Shown here in pieces: positions 20,901 to 30,084 of a stretch of 39,281 nucleotides of DNA; position 1 is the first letter of the stretch, and every line of letters starts with the position of its first letter. The translations under genes and the position numbers were made by a program. The notes beneath the pieces were generated by a model. It saw only the letters and a list, made by a program, of their open reading frames with translations. It searched no databases and was not told where the DNA came from. Source of the stretch: Barthelona sp. PAP020 (taxonomy: Eukaryota > Metamonada: BaSk clade); contig JARQWU010000070.1 of the NCBI GenBank assembly GCA_040182905.1, forward strand, positions 1 to 39,281, given 5' to 3'.

Positions 20901-22676
20901 ATGAGCAATGAAAGGCAAATGAAATTGCAACAATTGTTGCAAGAAAGCCAAATTCAAGCTGCTGCAATGGCTATGGAATGGCAAAATGTACAATCAAAAG
21001 ATAGTCCATTAGAATTAATAGCTGCAATGAATGAACAAAAAAATGCTTGCGAAGCGGTTATTGAAGCCAAAGATAAACTAATACGTGAATTAGAAGAACA
21101 AATTAGTCAAAAGGATGAAGGTTATGTTGATTCATTGAAACAACAACAAGAAGAAATTGATTTATTAATTAAAACGATGAGAACTAAATTGGAAAATGAG
21201 TCAAAAGAGTATGAAATGAAAATTGAACAATATGAAAAACAATTAAAGGGTGGATTGGACAAATTACTTCAAAATAAGAAAACTGAAACTGATGCTATAT
21301 TAGAAGCAAGAAGAAAAGATGAAGAAACATTCATTAATAAGATGGTTACACAATTGGATACTGACAGTAATTTTTTGTCTGAATTAAAGAGATCTCAAGC
21401 ACACAATAGTCATAATTTAACTATGAAATATTGGAAAGATTTACAGGAACAAGATTTGGAAATAGCGAAGAATCGGGCGAATTACCAACATAATGCTGAA
21501 AAGTTAGAGTTTAATCATACAATTTTACTACAACAATCTTCTGAAAATGAACAATTAATTCTCCAGCAAAAGAGAAAGATTGCTAAACTTCGAGATTATT
21601 TGATGAATCTACAAAGCACTTATAATGAAACAGAAAAAAAATTATCAGCAACAAATAATAAATTAACTGAAAAATTTAAAAAAATTACAAAAGATTTCAA
21701 AGAATTACAGAACAAATTCAATTTTTTCCTTAAAAATGACGACAAAAAGTTCATTGAAACATGGACTCATAATGAAACAAGAATTTTAGAAAAGATTAAA
21801 CGATTGTTTTTGATCGAAAAGATTATTAATGAACAACAATTGGCAATAAAGTGGGAATCACCTGATTTTACCAATCTGTTGCAGAAACCAAAATTCGTCG
21901 AAAGAAAATTATTTCAAGCAAATCATGATTTAGTTGATAATGAAAAGAATTTGGATCCTAATCTTATTGATATCAGCAAAAAAGATAGATTTTGGGAGAT
22001 TGTTTATGATCAACCTTTTGGACGTCAAGTTATTGACTTATTGTATCAAGAAGCTAGATTTTTGCTAAAAGAACCATATGATTTATCTAAGTTCAACAGT
22101 ATGGAAGATCAACAAGAAGCCACGCATTTACGGGAAAAAATTAAAAATAAAGAATTGAAAGAAATGTTTGAAGTTTTATACGTTCGTTCTGTGTTAGATC
22201 TAAATTTCTTAGTTCAATTCTTAACAGGTGGTGATGAAAGAAGAGGTGGAAATGATCTTGTTAGTCCTTCAGAAGTTATTGGTGCAGTGAGAAAATTTGT
22301 CGTTCAAAAATTAGATAGAGACAGAATGGAACAAGATGAAATCGATCAAGATGGTGTTAAAAATGTGCATCAAATATCATCACAACAATTGGCTAGAGAA
22401 AATGAAGAATCAATTGAATATTGGAATAGAATAGCCAATTGTCTTCCTGAAAATAAATTTAGAACTTGGAAATTATTGGAAAAAATTTTAATTGAGTACA
22501 AAGACAATTTAAATGCCAGAACAAAGTTGGTAGATGAAATCCAAGATTTGAAAAGACAGAATAGTGAATTCAAGCATCTTTTGAATCAATATTTAAGTGC
22601 TGATATCAATAATGAATTGTTGATTCCTCCTGCTCAAATTATTAGATTGCAACCAAATGCCAATGGAAACAATTGA
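20901..22676 (+). CDS. DRC1: dynein regulatory complex subunit 1 (DRC1)
   Basis: DRC1 anchors the nexin-dynein regulatory complex on axonemal doublets and helps control flagellar beating. The 591-residue, almost wholly coiled-coil protein starts at an ATG at 20901. The middle carries the pattern I associate with the DRC1/DRC2 family: KLEFNHTILLQQSSENE, QQKRKIAKLRDYL, then FKELQNKFNFFLKNDDKKF and a WTHNETRILEKIKRLFLIEKII segment ending in LAIKW. That last order (a Trp-containing helix, a KIKRLFLIEKII-like block, then a W) fits DRC1 better than DRC2. It is shorter than vertebrate DRC1 (about 740). The start lies 160 bp from the divergent EMC1-like start. The gene ends in TGA. Confidence 0.75.
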   Translation: MSNERQMKLQQLLQESQIQAAAMAMEWQNVQSKDSPLELIAAMNEQKNACEAVIEAKDKLIRELEEQISQKDEGYVDSLKQQQEEIDLLIKTMRTKLENESKEYEMKIEQYEKQLKGGLDKLLQNKKTETDAILEARRKDEETFINKMVTQLDTDSNFLSELKRSQAHNSHNLTMKYWKDLQEQDLEIAKNRANYQHNAEKLEFNHTILLQQSSENEQLILQQKRKIAKLRDYLMNLQSTYNETEKKLSATNNKLTEKFKKITKDFKELQNKFNFFLKNDDKKFIETWTHNETRILEKIKRLFLIEKIINEQQLAIKWESPDFTNLLQKPKFVERKLFQANHDLVDNEKNLDPNLIDISKKDRFWEIVYDQPFGRQVIDLLYQEARFLLKEPYDLSKFNSMEDQQEATHLREKIKNKELKEMFEVLYVRSVLDLNFLVQFLTGGDERRGGNDLVSPSEVIGAVRKFVVQKLDRDRMEQDEIDQDGVKNVHQISSQQLARENEESIEYWNRIANCLPENKFRTWKLLEKILIEYKDNLNARTKLVDEIQDLKRQNSEFKHLLNQYLSADINNELLIPPAQIIRLQPNANGNN

Positions 22677-22802
22677 GTAAAGTATGTATATTATTTTTTG
22701 TTTTTGAAAGCATGAAAAAAAATTGAATAAAAAACAAACAATAAAACACCAAAACACGGTTATTTATTATAATCATGGTGATTTCAGAACTAATTACCAA
22801 AC

Positions 22803-23389
22803 TTAGGCAGTATAGCGTTCCATAGCTTTAGTACGACGACGTTCACGAGCATTTTTGTTCTTTTCACGACGAGCATCAGCCTTATCAGTTTCAATGGTGA
22901 CACGCTTTTGTTCATTCTTGATGAAGTGAATACGTTCACGAAGAACAGTCTTGTTCTTGAAAGTGTTACCCTTAACTAAGAGATAGAGTTCATGATAAAG
23001 ATATCTATCAATCTTTCCATCACGACGATAACGTTGAAGTAAACGACGTAAGATTCTCATTCTACGAGTCCAAAGAATTTTGGAAGGCATACGAGCTTCA
23101 CGAGTACCGTGACGCTTACCAATACCGGCATGACGACCAAGACGATTAGCCATCATACGCTTTTTATGACGAGTAGTGGAGTGAATTTCAGTGGGGACCT
23201 TACGGATAAGTTTTTGAGAAATTAACTTCTTAACATCGGCACCTAAATATTAGATAGCTTCAAAATAAAATTCATACGATGAGCAGCAGCCTTGATTTCG
23301 GCAGCATCGGCAGGAGACATCCAGACGCGGTTCTTACCACATTTAAGGATAGAAGCAGCCAAACGTTTTTGTAAAGTAACAGAGACCAT
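22803..23389 (-). CDS. RPL19: 60S ribosomal protein eL19, one intron
   Basis: eL19 is an essential protein of the large ribosomal subunit. Exon 1 is 23278-23389 and exon 2 is 22803-23242, together 183 residues, close to the human 196. Exon 1 gives [20 protein letters not shown] and [16 protein letters not shown]. Exon 2 continues [16 protein letters not shown], then the hallmark [34 protein letters not shown] and [13 protein letters not shown]. The C-terminal basic helix is shorter than in animals. The gene has higher GC than its neighbours, as expected of strongly expressed ribosomal genes. Its start lies 200 bp from the divergent clathrin start. Confidence 0.97.
23243..23277 (-). other. 35-nt intron in eL19
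   Basis: On the minus strand it begins GTATGA and ends with TCTAATATTTAG. It splits the Arg codon after AAAH (phase 1). Splicing restores the conserved eL19 sequence on both sides, so the boundaries are firm. Without splicing the frame stops at the intron's end. Confidence 0.92.
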
Positions 23390-23589
23390 GTGTGTTTAGG
23401 TGAAAAATATTTTTGGAAGAATTTTTTTTGTGTAAGTTTTCAACATTTTTTTTTTCTGCATCAATTTTTAAATTTCATAAATAACTTTCAAATACAATTG
23501 AATTATTTTGAAACTCTTTAATGATAAAATTATCTTTTTTGTTAAAAGTCTGAACAAAGAAGGTGAGAGATATTTTTATTTCTTTTTTA

Positions 23590-26500
23590 ATGCAACAACC
23601 ACCAATTCAACTTATTGAGAAGTTGAACTTAACAGATCATGGAATTGCCCAAGAAAGTATTAAATTTTCAACTGTATCAATGGGACCATCTTTCCTTGTT
23701 GTTAGAAATCAAGAAAATAATTCTATTGTAACTGTTAATATTAATGATTCTAATGATATTAATGAGACTCAAATATCAAAAGATTTAGCTATAGAAGGTG
23801 CTATTATGCATCCCACTGCTCTTCATATGTGTGTTAGAGCTCAAAATAAGGTTCAAATATGGGATTTAAAAGTTGGCAGTCGTTCAAAGAATATTGCTCT
23901 CAACGATTCTGTTAAACATTTTTGCTGGCCTGATCCTCAAACCTTTGCTATTATTACAGATAAAAGTGTGTATCATTGGGGATTTTCGAAAGCTGATCCA
24001 GTTGAAATGTTTGAATTATATTCTGATTTTTGTAATGGTCCAAACAAAAAGATTTTGGACTATTGTGTTGATGAAACAGGAAAATGGATGGTTGTTTCTG
24101 CTATGTCTGTTGATAATAGAATAATTTCTGGGTATATGCAATTGCATTCTATGGATAAGAAAGCCTCTAATCGTATTACTGGTTTTACTGGTACATTTTT
24201 AAATGCTTCAAATGGTGCTCCCGTCTTGTTATTCTCTGAAAGAGTTGCAAATCAACCTTCCAAGTATTCTTTCAAGGTTAATCCATTAGGTGCTTGTGAT
24301 ATTTCCAGACAAGAATTTGAATATGAATTAGGAAAGGCAGATGACACTCCATTTTCTATGTTTGTATCAAAAAAATATCAAATAGCCTTTTTATTTTCTC
24401 GTTTGGGTGAGATACTAATTTTTGATGTTCCTAGATGTGAGTTAATTGCACAAACCACAGCAAATAAACCATTCCCTGTTGCTTGTTCGGATGGAGCTGA
24501 TGGGGTATTTGGTTTGTTGAAAACTGGTGAACTGTACAACATTAAGATTGATGAGAATCGTATTGTACCTTACTTATTATCTGTTGGAAATCAAAAATTG
24601 GCCGTTTCTTTGAGCAGCAGATGTGGATTTGCTGGTGCTGAAACTTTATTTTCACAAAAATTCGAAATGGCTTTCCAACAACAAAATTATATCGCAGCAG
24701 CTACATGTGTTGCTAGATCTCCTGGTGGCTTTTTGAGGAATTCAAATACTTTAAACAGATTTTTACATTCTCCTCAACAACCTAATTCACCACCACCAAT
24801 CTTATTGTATTTTAACAAATTGATTGAAATGTGTGGGAAATTAAACGAAATAGAATCTGTTCATATTGCTGATATTCTATTTGGTCAAGGAAAGAGTGAT
24901 ATTTTGGATAGTATGATGGATAAGGGTCAATTGACTCCATCAGAAGGTTTAGGTGATATCATTAGAAAGAAAGGAGGAATGAACTTTTTGAAATTAGCAT
25001 TGAAAGTTTATAATTTAGCGAAATGTTACAATAAGACAATAGTTTTATTTGCTGAAATGGGTAGATTTGATGGTTTGATTAAATATGCTAAACGTGTTGA
25101 ATATGAACCTAATTATGTTCAATTATTGGAGGATTTTGCTAGAAAGAGTCCAGAAATTATTGTTCCATTTGCTAAATTAATTTTAAATCCAAGTGAAGTT
25201 GATCCAGCTTATACTGAACCTTTGGCTCAACCTTTAGATGTGTTAAAGATCTTATTCCAATATGGTCAAACTATTCCTGCTTCTGAAATGGGTGTTGAAT
25301 TGATGAAATTTGAACAATTTGTTGAAGATACTGATGCCAGTTTTGCATTACAAACAATGATTTTAGAACAGAATCTTTTGGTTGACAATTTCGAATTATT
25401 CAAAAGAATGTTAGAACAACAAGAATTGTTCAATAATTTTGATAAGCCTAAGATTGCGTTATTATGTGAAGAAAAAGGTTGGTATAATCTAGCTTTACCT
25501 TTATGTGTAACCATTGAAGATATTAAAAGAGTGTTAAAATATGCTCAAAACATTAGTATTGATGATTTAAGATATTTCTTCAATAATGTAGCAGATGATT
25601 TGAAGTTTGCTTGTTTAAAGGAAGTAATTTCATTGAACAACCCTCAATTTGCTGGTTTAATTGTAGATATAGCCATCAATAATACTTCTTTAATTGGTGA
25701 AATTTCTTTAATTCCACTTATTGAATCAATGAATCAACCAAATGCTTCTTATAGATATTTATCTACCGTAGGACCTTATTCTGAAGAACCAGAAGTTGTT
25801 TTCAAGTTTATTGAAGCTGCTGTTAAGTCTGGACATATTTCTCAAGATGATTCTTTGAATGCTGTTTTACGTGATAACGATTATTATGATGCTTCAAGAG
25901 TTTGTAACTTTTTAATGGATTCTAAATTACAAGATCAATTACCTTTAGTTATTGTGTGTAATAAACATGGTTTTATTGACAAGTTGATTACTTACTTGTA
26001 TAACAATAAGATGTGGGATTATATCAAGATTTTTGTTCAGCAATATGATACTTCAAAAACTCCTTTAGTTATTGGTGTTTTATTAGATATGGGTGTTTCC
26101 GAAGATTCTATCTTATCTTTATTGAATGGAGTTGATAATGTTAATGTAGCTGAAGTCATTGATGTAGTTGAAGAAAAGAATCGTTTGAGAGTTTTGAAAG
26201 GATATTTAGAATCATTAGTTCAACGTGGTAATACTGATGTGAGTGTTCATACCGCATTAGCAAAAATCATTGTTGATACTAATACCAACGCTCTTGATTT
26301 CATTCAAGAAAATGAATTGTATGATACTCTTAAAGTGGGTACATATTGTGAAGATAGACATCCAAGATTGGCAGCAGAGTGTTATATCAAAGGAAAACAT
26401 GATGAAGAATTTTTAAATATCACATCTAAAACAAAATTATATCGTATTCAAGCAAGAGAAGGTATTCATAGACAAGATTCTGAATTTTTGGGAAGAATTC

Positions 26501-28491
26501 TTAACAATGTTGAAGAAAGAACCAGAGTTATTGAAGAAATAATTTCTGTTATCATTCCAGAGACAAATGATGATCGTATGATTTCATTTGCTGTTCAATG
26601 TTTCTTTAAATATGAATTATTTGATGAAGTTGTTAGAATGTTAGATCGAATTATTTTCCAAAAGACTGAATTCAGTGAAAATTCAAAATTACAGACTGTT
26701 TTGTTGATTTCAGCATTTAAAGCCAATTCTTCTAGACTTGAGAGTTATATTAAGCGTTTGAACTGTTATGATGTTGAAAAAGTCATTAACAATGCTATCA
26801 AAGTTGAAAAGTATGATGAAGCATTCGTTTTATGTGAAAAACATGAACAATATGATACTGCTGCTGATATTTTAATTCAACATATGCAAGATTTAGTAAA
26901 GGCTGAGGAATTTGCTATAAAGATGAATTTACCAAGTATTTGGACTAAATTAGGTGAAGCTAAGTTGGAAATACCAAATATCACAGAAGCTATTGAATGT
27001 TTCTTAACTTCTAAAGATATTTCTAGTTATTTACGAGTAATTGATGTTTTCCGTTCTTCATCAAAGAGTGTTGATGATTATGATGAATTGTTGAATAAGT
27101 ATATCAAATATTTGCAGTTGGTACGAAGTTCGATTTCTGATAACAATGTTGATACTGAATTGTGTTTTGCTTTTGCCGCCTCTAAAAAATTAACAGAGTT
27201 AGAAGCACTGATTAATGGTTCTCATTCAATCAATATTGGTTTTGTAGCTGATAAATGTTTTGAAGATGAACATTATCAAGCAGCTAGAATTCTATATTCT
27301 GCTGATAGAAATCATATCCGTGTATCTCAAACATATTTGAGAATGGGTGAATTTTCTGAGGCTATTGAGTCTGCCAGACTTTCAAATTCTGTCTCTGTAT
27401 GGAGAGAAATTACTTTCAAATGCATTGATGCAAAAGATTATAGAAACGCTCAAATTGCTGCAATCAATATTATCAATCAAGATTCAGAATTAGAAAACAT
27501 TATTCGTCACTATGAAGAGTTAGGATTAATTGAAGAATTGATCAAATTATTAAGAAATGGTGTTGATATGGGACATGGATTAACAACTACAACTGAATTG
27601 GGTATTTTATATGCCAAATATCAACCTGAAAAGCTTGCAGATTATTTAGTTACAAGAGGAACAAGAATTAATGTTCATAGAATGTGTCAAATTTGTGAGA
27701 AGTATAGATTGTGGAAAGAAGTGGTTATGCTTTATTTAACAGATAATGATTTTGATTCTGCTGTTAGAACCATGTTAGACTACCCTGTTGTAGCATTCAA
27801 TCATGAAAAGTTCATTGAAAATCTCGCCAAATGTATCAATACTGAGTTAAGTTATGATGCTATTTCTTTCTATGTTCAAACATATCCAGAATTGTTGTGT
27901 GATTTATTCAATGTGTTGGATAGAGCAGACAGAGGAAGAATGATTGAGATTATTAATGAAAAGGATGCCACATTCTTGATAAAATCTTGGTTACAAAAAG
28001 AACAAGTTGAAGACTTGAGTGTTATCAATGAAGCCATTAATGAGATATATCTAAAAGAATTTGATTATACTTCATTGAGATTGAGTGTTGAAAAATATTG
28101 GAATTTTGATCGTTTAAAACTCGCACAATCTTTGGAAGAGCATGAGCTATTAGAATTTAGGAAAATTGCTAGTTATATTTACAGAAGATCTGATATGTTT
28201 AAACGTTCTTTAGAGTTGTCAATGAAAGATAAAGAATATGCAGATTGTATGACAACTGCAGCTACTTCTCAAGACGAAGAAACCATTTTGAAATTGCTGA
28301 ATTATTTCATTGAACAAAAGGAAAACGATGCTTTTGCTGGTTGTTTGATTTCTTGCTCTAAATTTATTCGACCTGATAAGGTTTTGGAATTGAGTTGGAA
28401 GAATGGTTTGAATGACTTTGCTATGCCTTATTTCATTGAATACATACGTTCAACAGAAGAAAGATTAAAAAAATTGGAAGAAAAAAAATAA
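23590..28491 (+). CDS. CLTC: clathrin heavy chain
   Basis: Clathrin heavy chains form triskelia that coat endocytic and trans-Golgi vesicles. The first in-frame ATG at 23590 gives 1633 residues starting MQQPPIQLIEKLNLTDHGI, which aligns with the usual clathrin start. The N-terminal propeller (about 1-350) shows IMHPTALHMCVRAQNKVQIW and VYHWGF. The long middle is alpha-solenoid (clathrin repeats). The trimerisation segment near the end reads RPDKVLELSWKNGLNDFAMP, very close to the family consensus. The protein then stops after ERLKKLEEKK, so the flexible tail with the QLMLTA Hsc70-binding motif of animals is absent. There are no introns over 4.9 kb. Codon use is strongly biased to A/T-ending codons. 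Confidence 0.97.
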   Translation: MQQPPIQLIEKLNLTDHGIAQESIKFSTVSMGPSFLVVRNQENNSIVTVNINDSNDINETQISKDLAIEGAIMHPTALHMCVRAQNKVQIWDLKVGSRSKNIALNDSVKHFCWPDPQTFAIITDKSVYHWGFSKADPVEMFELYSDFCNGPNKKILDYCVDETGKWMVVSAMSVDNRIISGYMQLHSMDKKASNRITGFTGTFLNASNGAPVLLFSERVANQPSKYSFKVNPLGACDISRQEFEYELGKADDTPFSMFVSKKYQIAFLFSRLGEILIFDVPRCELIAQTTANKPFPVACSDGADGVFGLLKTGELYNIKIDENRIVPYLLSVGNQKLAVSLSSRCGFAGAETLFSQKFEMAFQQQNYIAAATCVARSPGGFLRNSNTLNRFLHSPQQPNSPPPILLYFNKLIEMCGKLNEIESVHIADILFGQGKSDILDSMMDKGQLTPSEGLGDIIRKKGGMNFLKLALKVYNLAKCYNKTIVLFAEMGRFDGLIKYAKRVEYEPNYVQLLEDFARKSPEIIVPFAKLILNPSEVDPAYTEPLAQPLDVLKILFQYGQTIPASEMGVELMKFEQFVEDTDASFALQTMILEQNLLVDNFELFKRMLEQQELFNNFDKPKIALLCEEKGWYNLALPLCVTIEDIKRVLKYAQNISIDDLRYFFNNVADDLKFACLKEVISLNNPQFAGLIVDIAINNTSLIGEISLIPLIESMNQPNASYRYLSTVGPYSEEPEVVFKFIEAAVKSGHISQDDSLNAVLRDNDYYDASRVCNFLMDSKLQDQLPLVIVCNKHGFIDKLITYLYNNKMWDYIKIFVQQYDTSKTPLVIGVLLDMGVSEDSILSLLNGVDNVNVAEVIDVVEEKNRLRVLKGYLESLVQRGNTDVSVHTALAKIIVDTNTNALDFIQENELYDTLKVGTYCEDRHPRLAAECYIKGKHDEEFLNITSKTKLYRIQAREGIHRQDSEFLGRILNNVEERTRVIEEIISVIIPETNDDRMISFAVQCFFKYELFDEVVRMLDRIIFQKTEFSENSKLQTVLLISAFKANSSRLESYIKRLNCYDVEKVINNAIKVEKYDEAFVLCEKHEQYDTAADILIQHMQDLVKAEEFAIKMNLPSIWTKLGEAKLEIPNITEAIECFLTSKDISSYLRVIDVFRSSSKSVDDYDELLNKYIKYLQLVRSSISDNNVDTELCFAFAASKKLTELEALINGSHSINIGFVADKCFEDEHYQAARILYSADRNHIRVSQTYLRMGEFSEAIESARLSNSVSVWREITFKCIDAKDYRNAQIAAINIINQDSELENIIRHYEELGLIEELIKLLRNGVDMGHGLTTTTELGILYAKYQPEKLADYLVTRGTRINVHRMCQICEKYRLWKEVVMLYLTDNDFDSAVRTMLDYPVVAFNHEKFIENLAKCINTELSYDAISFYVQTYPELLCDLFNVLDRADRGRMIEIINEKDATFLIKSWLQKEQVEDLSVINEAINEIYLKEFDYTSLRLSVEKYWNFDRLKLAQSLEEHELLEFRKIASYIYRRSDMFKRSLELSMKDKEYADCMTTAATSQDEETILKLLNYFIEQKENDAFAGCLISCSKFIRPDKVLELSWKNGLNDFAMPYFIEYIRSTEERLKKLEEKK

Positions 28492-28599
28492 GATGAAAAA
28501 TGATTTATTGTGTTTCTTTTTGAATAAATGTTTGTGATTACTGTTTTTTATTGACCTTTTTAGAAATTTTTAAATTTTTTAAGCAAAGAGTAATAAAGA

Positions 28600-29007
28600 T
28601 CATGAAGACCTAAGCTGTTCATTTTCCCTGATATAATCCCCTAAATTTTCCATAGCTTCAGCACAAGAAGCAGGATAAACACCATCATTATACAATCCAA
28701 CTAAAACATATTTAAACGTTTTTACACATATAATTCCCTCAGTACCAGATCTGGCATATATTCCTTCATTATCTGCTCTAACTGCTGTGTACAAAAGACT
28801 ATTAAATTCAACTCCAACACGACAAATTGTGTCTCTGTTATCAAAAATGGTACAAAAATACTTAATTTGAGGTTGAGATAAAGTCCTGGTCGAATGATGA
28901 TAAATTAATCGAGTATTTTCACAATCATAAATGAATACTTCAGAGGCTGAATTATCCCCAGTAATAAATGAACTTACTAAAGAAACCCAATCAAATTCTT
29001 CCTTCAT
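28600..29007 (-). CDS. profilin
   Basis: Profilin binds actin monomers and feeds them to growing filaments. I use the ATG at 29007, giving 135 residues, the usual profilin size; the reading frame is open a little further upstream but without another ATG. The start EEFDWVSLVSSF places a Trp near the N terminus, as profilins do. The second half follows the profilin pattern: IYARSGTEGIICVKTFKYVL, then GLYNDGVYPASCAEAMENLG and DYI, matching the typical GIIIVKT...GxYxExxxPGxCxxxVExLxDYL. It lies downstream of ARPC1, another actin regulator, on the same strand. Confidence 0.85.
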   Translation of the reverse strand: MKEEFDWVSLVSSFITGDNSASEVFIYDCENTRLIYHHSTRTLSQPQIKYFCTIFDNRDTICRVGVEFNSLLYTAVRADNEGIYARSGTEGIICVKTFKYVLVGLYNDGVYPASCAEAMENLGDYIRENEQLRSS

Positions 29008-29209
29008 TATTAATTTTGTACCTGTCAAAAAAAATTTTAAAAAAAAACGAAACGTGTTTTAAATCGGACAACAACACACAATAAAAATTACTTTGAATAT
29101 GTACAATCAAAAATATTTACATAGCTTTCAAAGCACAAACATCAATTTGAATCATTATCAAAAAAAAAAATATTAAAAGACAACATTAAATTTACAATTT
29201 ATTAAAGAA

Positions 29210-29995
29210 TCATTCTATTCGCTTTAACAACTCAATGAATTCAAGATATAAATCTGGATATGAATCATTCAACAGATTATTGGCAGTTTGTGTAATATCA
29301 AATTTTGTAATTTGCCCATCATTAAACCTTTTCAAAGCTTGTAAAAAGGAAGAACAAGCATCATATGATAACACTTCCTTTAACTTTTGGAAAAACAATG
29401 AATCATTGGAAAAAGAAGGCTTCTTTTCTTCAACAACCCTTGATGTCTTCGTTGTGTTAACAACTCCTGTTGCAAATGGTGTTGAAAGCACCTGATTAGC
29501 ATTAGAAGATGCATTATCTGCAAACAATGGTCTTGGAATAGATGAACGAGTAGTTGAAAAGGCGTCTGCATAGGAAGACGTTTTAATGGGTGATGTAGTC
29601 GATTTTAAAGACATTGAAGCAGATAAATTATTGTTCAACCTAATTGGACTTTGAGAAGTACTCATTGACTCATCATTTAATGAAGTAACTATTCTCGATC
29701 TAAATTGATTTAATTTAGCTATTTTTTCAGTCAAATTGACAACTTTATTTGATAAATGACTTTTTTCCTTCAATAGACTTTCATGGTCCCTTTGTAAATT
29801 TTCAATTTTATCATTCTTTTGCTTTTGTTCATTCTCCAAAGCCTTTAATCGTTTTTCAAGAATTAATATATGTTCATTCTTTGAATTCAATTCGGAATTC
29901 AATTCTGAATTTCTCTTTTTTAAAGTTTCACTTTGACTTTTGTAAGCAGTTTGTACTTGAATTATTGCTTGATCTAATAATTGATCTGGGTCCAT
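29210..29995 (-). CDS. At4g15545-like coiled-coil protein
   Basis: The 261-residue protein starts at an ATG at 29995. A DPDQLLDQAIIQV segment precedes a coiled coil (about 25-100). A Ser/Thr-rich linker with SP sites follows (about 105-195). The last 60 residues form a compact helical domain (SLFFQKLKEVLSYDACSSFL, ALKRFNDGQ, DLYLEFIELLKRIE). That C-terminal domain recalls plant At4g15545-type proteins, which end in a similar FFxxxRxxLSYExFxxFLxxVKxLNxxxQ...DLYxxFExLI pattern. The biochemical role of that family is not well defined. It sits between profilin and ARPC1 on the same strand. Confidence 0.7.
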   Translation of the reverse strand: MDPDQLLDQAIIQVQTAYKSQSETLKKRNSELNSELNSKNEHILILEKRLKALENEQKQKNDKIENLQRDHESLLKEKSHLSNKVVNLTEKIAKLNQFRSRIVTSLNDESMSTSQSPIRLNNNLSASMSLKSTTSPIKTSSYADAFSTTRSSIPRPLFADNASSNANQVLSTPFATGVVNTTKTSRVVEEKKPSFSNDSLFFQKLKEVLSYDACSSFLQALKRFNDGQITKFDITQTANNLLNDSYPDLYLEFIELLKRIE

Positions 29996-30084
29996 TCTAA
30001 TTGAAAATTTTCAATTTGAAAAAAAAAAATTTTTTTTGTGTTGCATCACTTTTCCTCATTTACACAATTATAAATATTCCTTAT

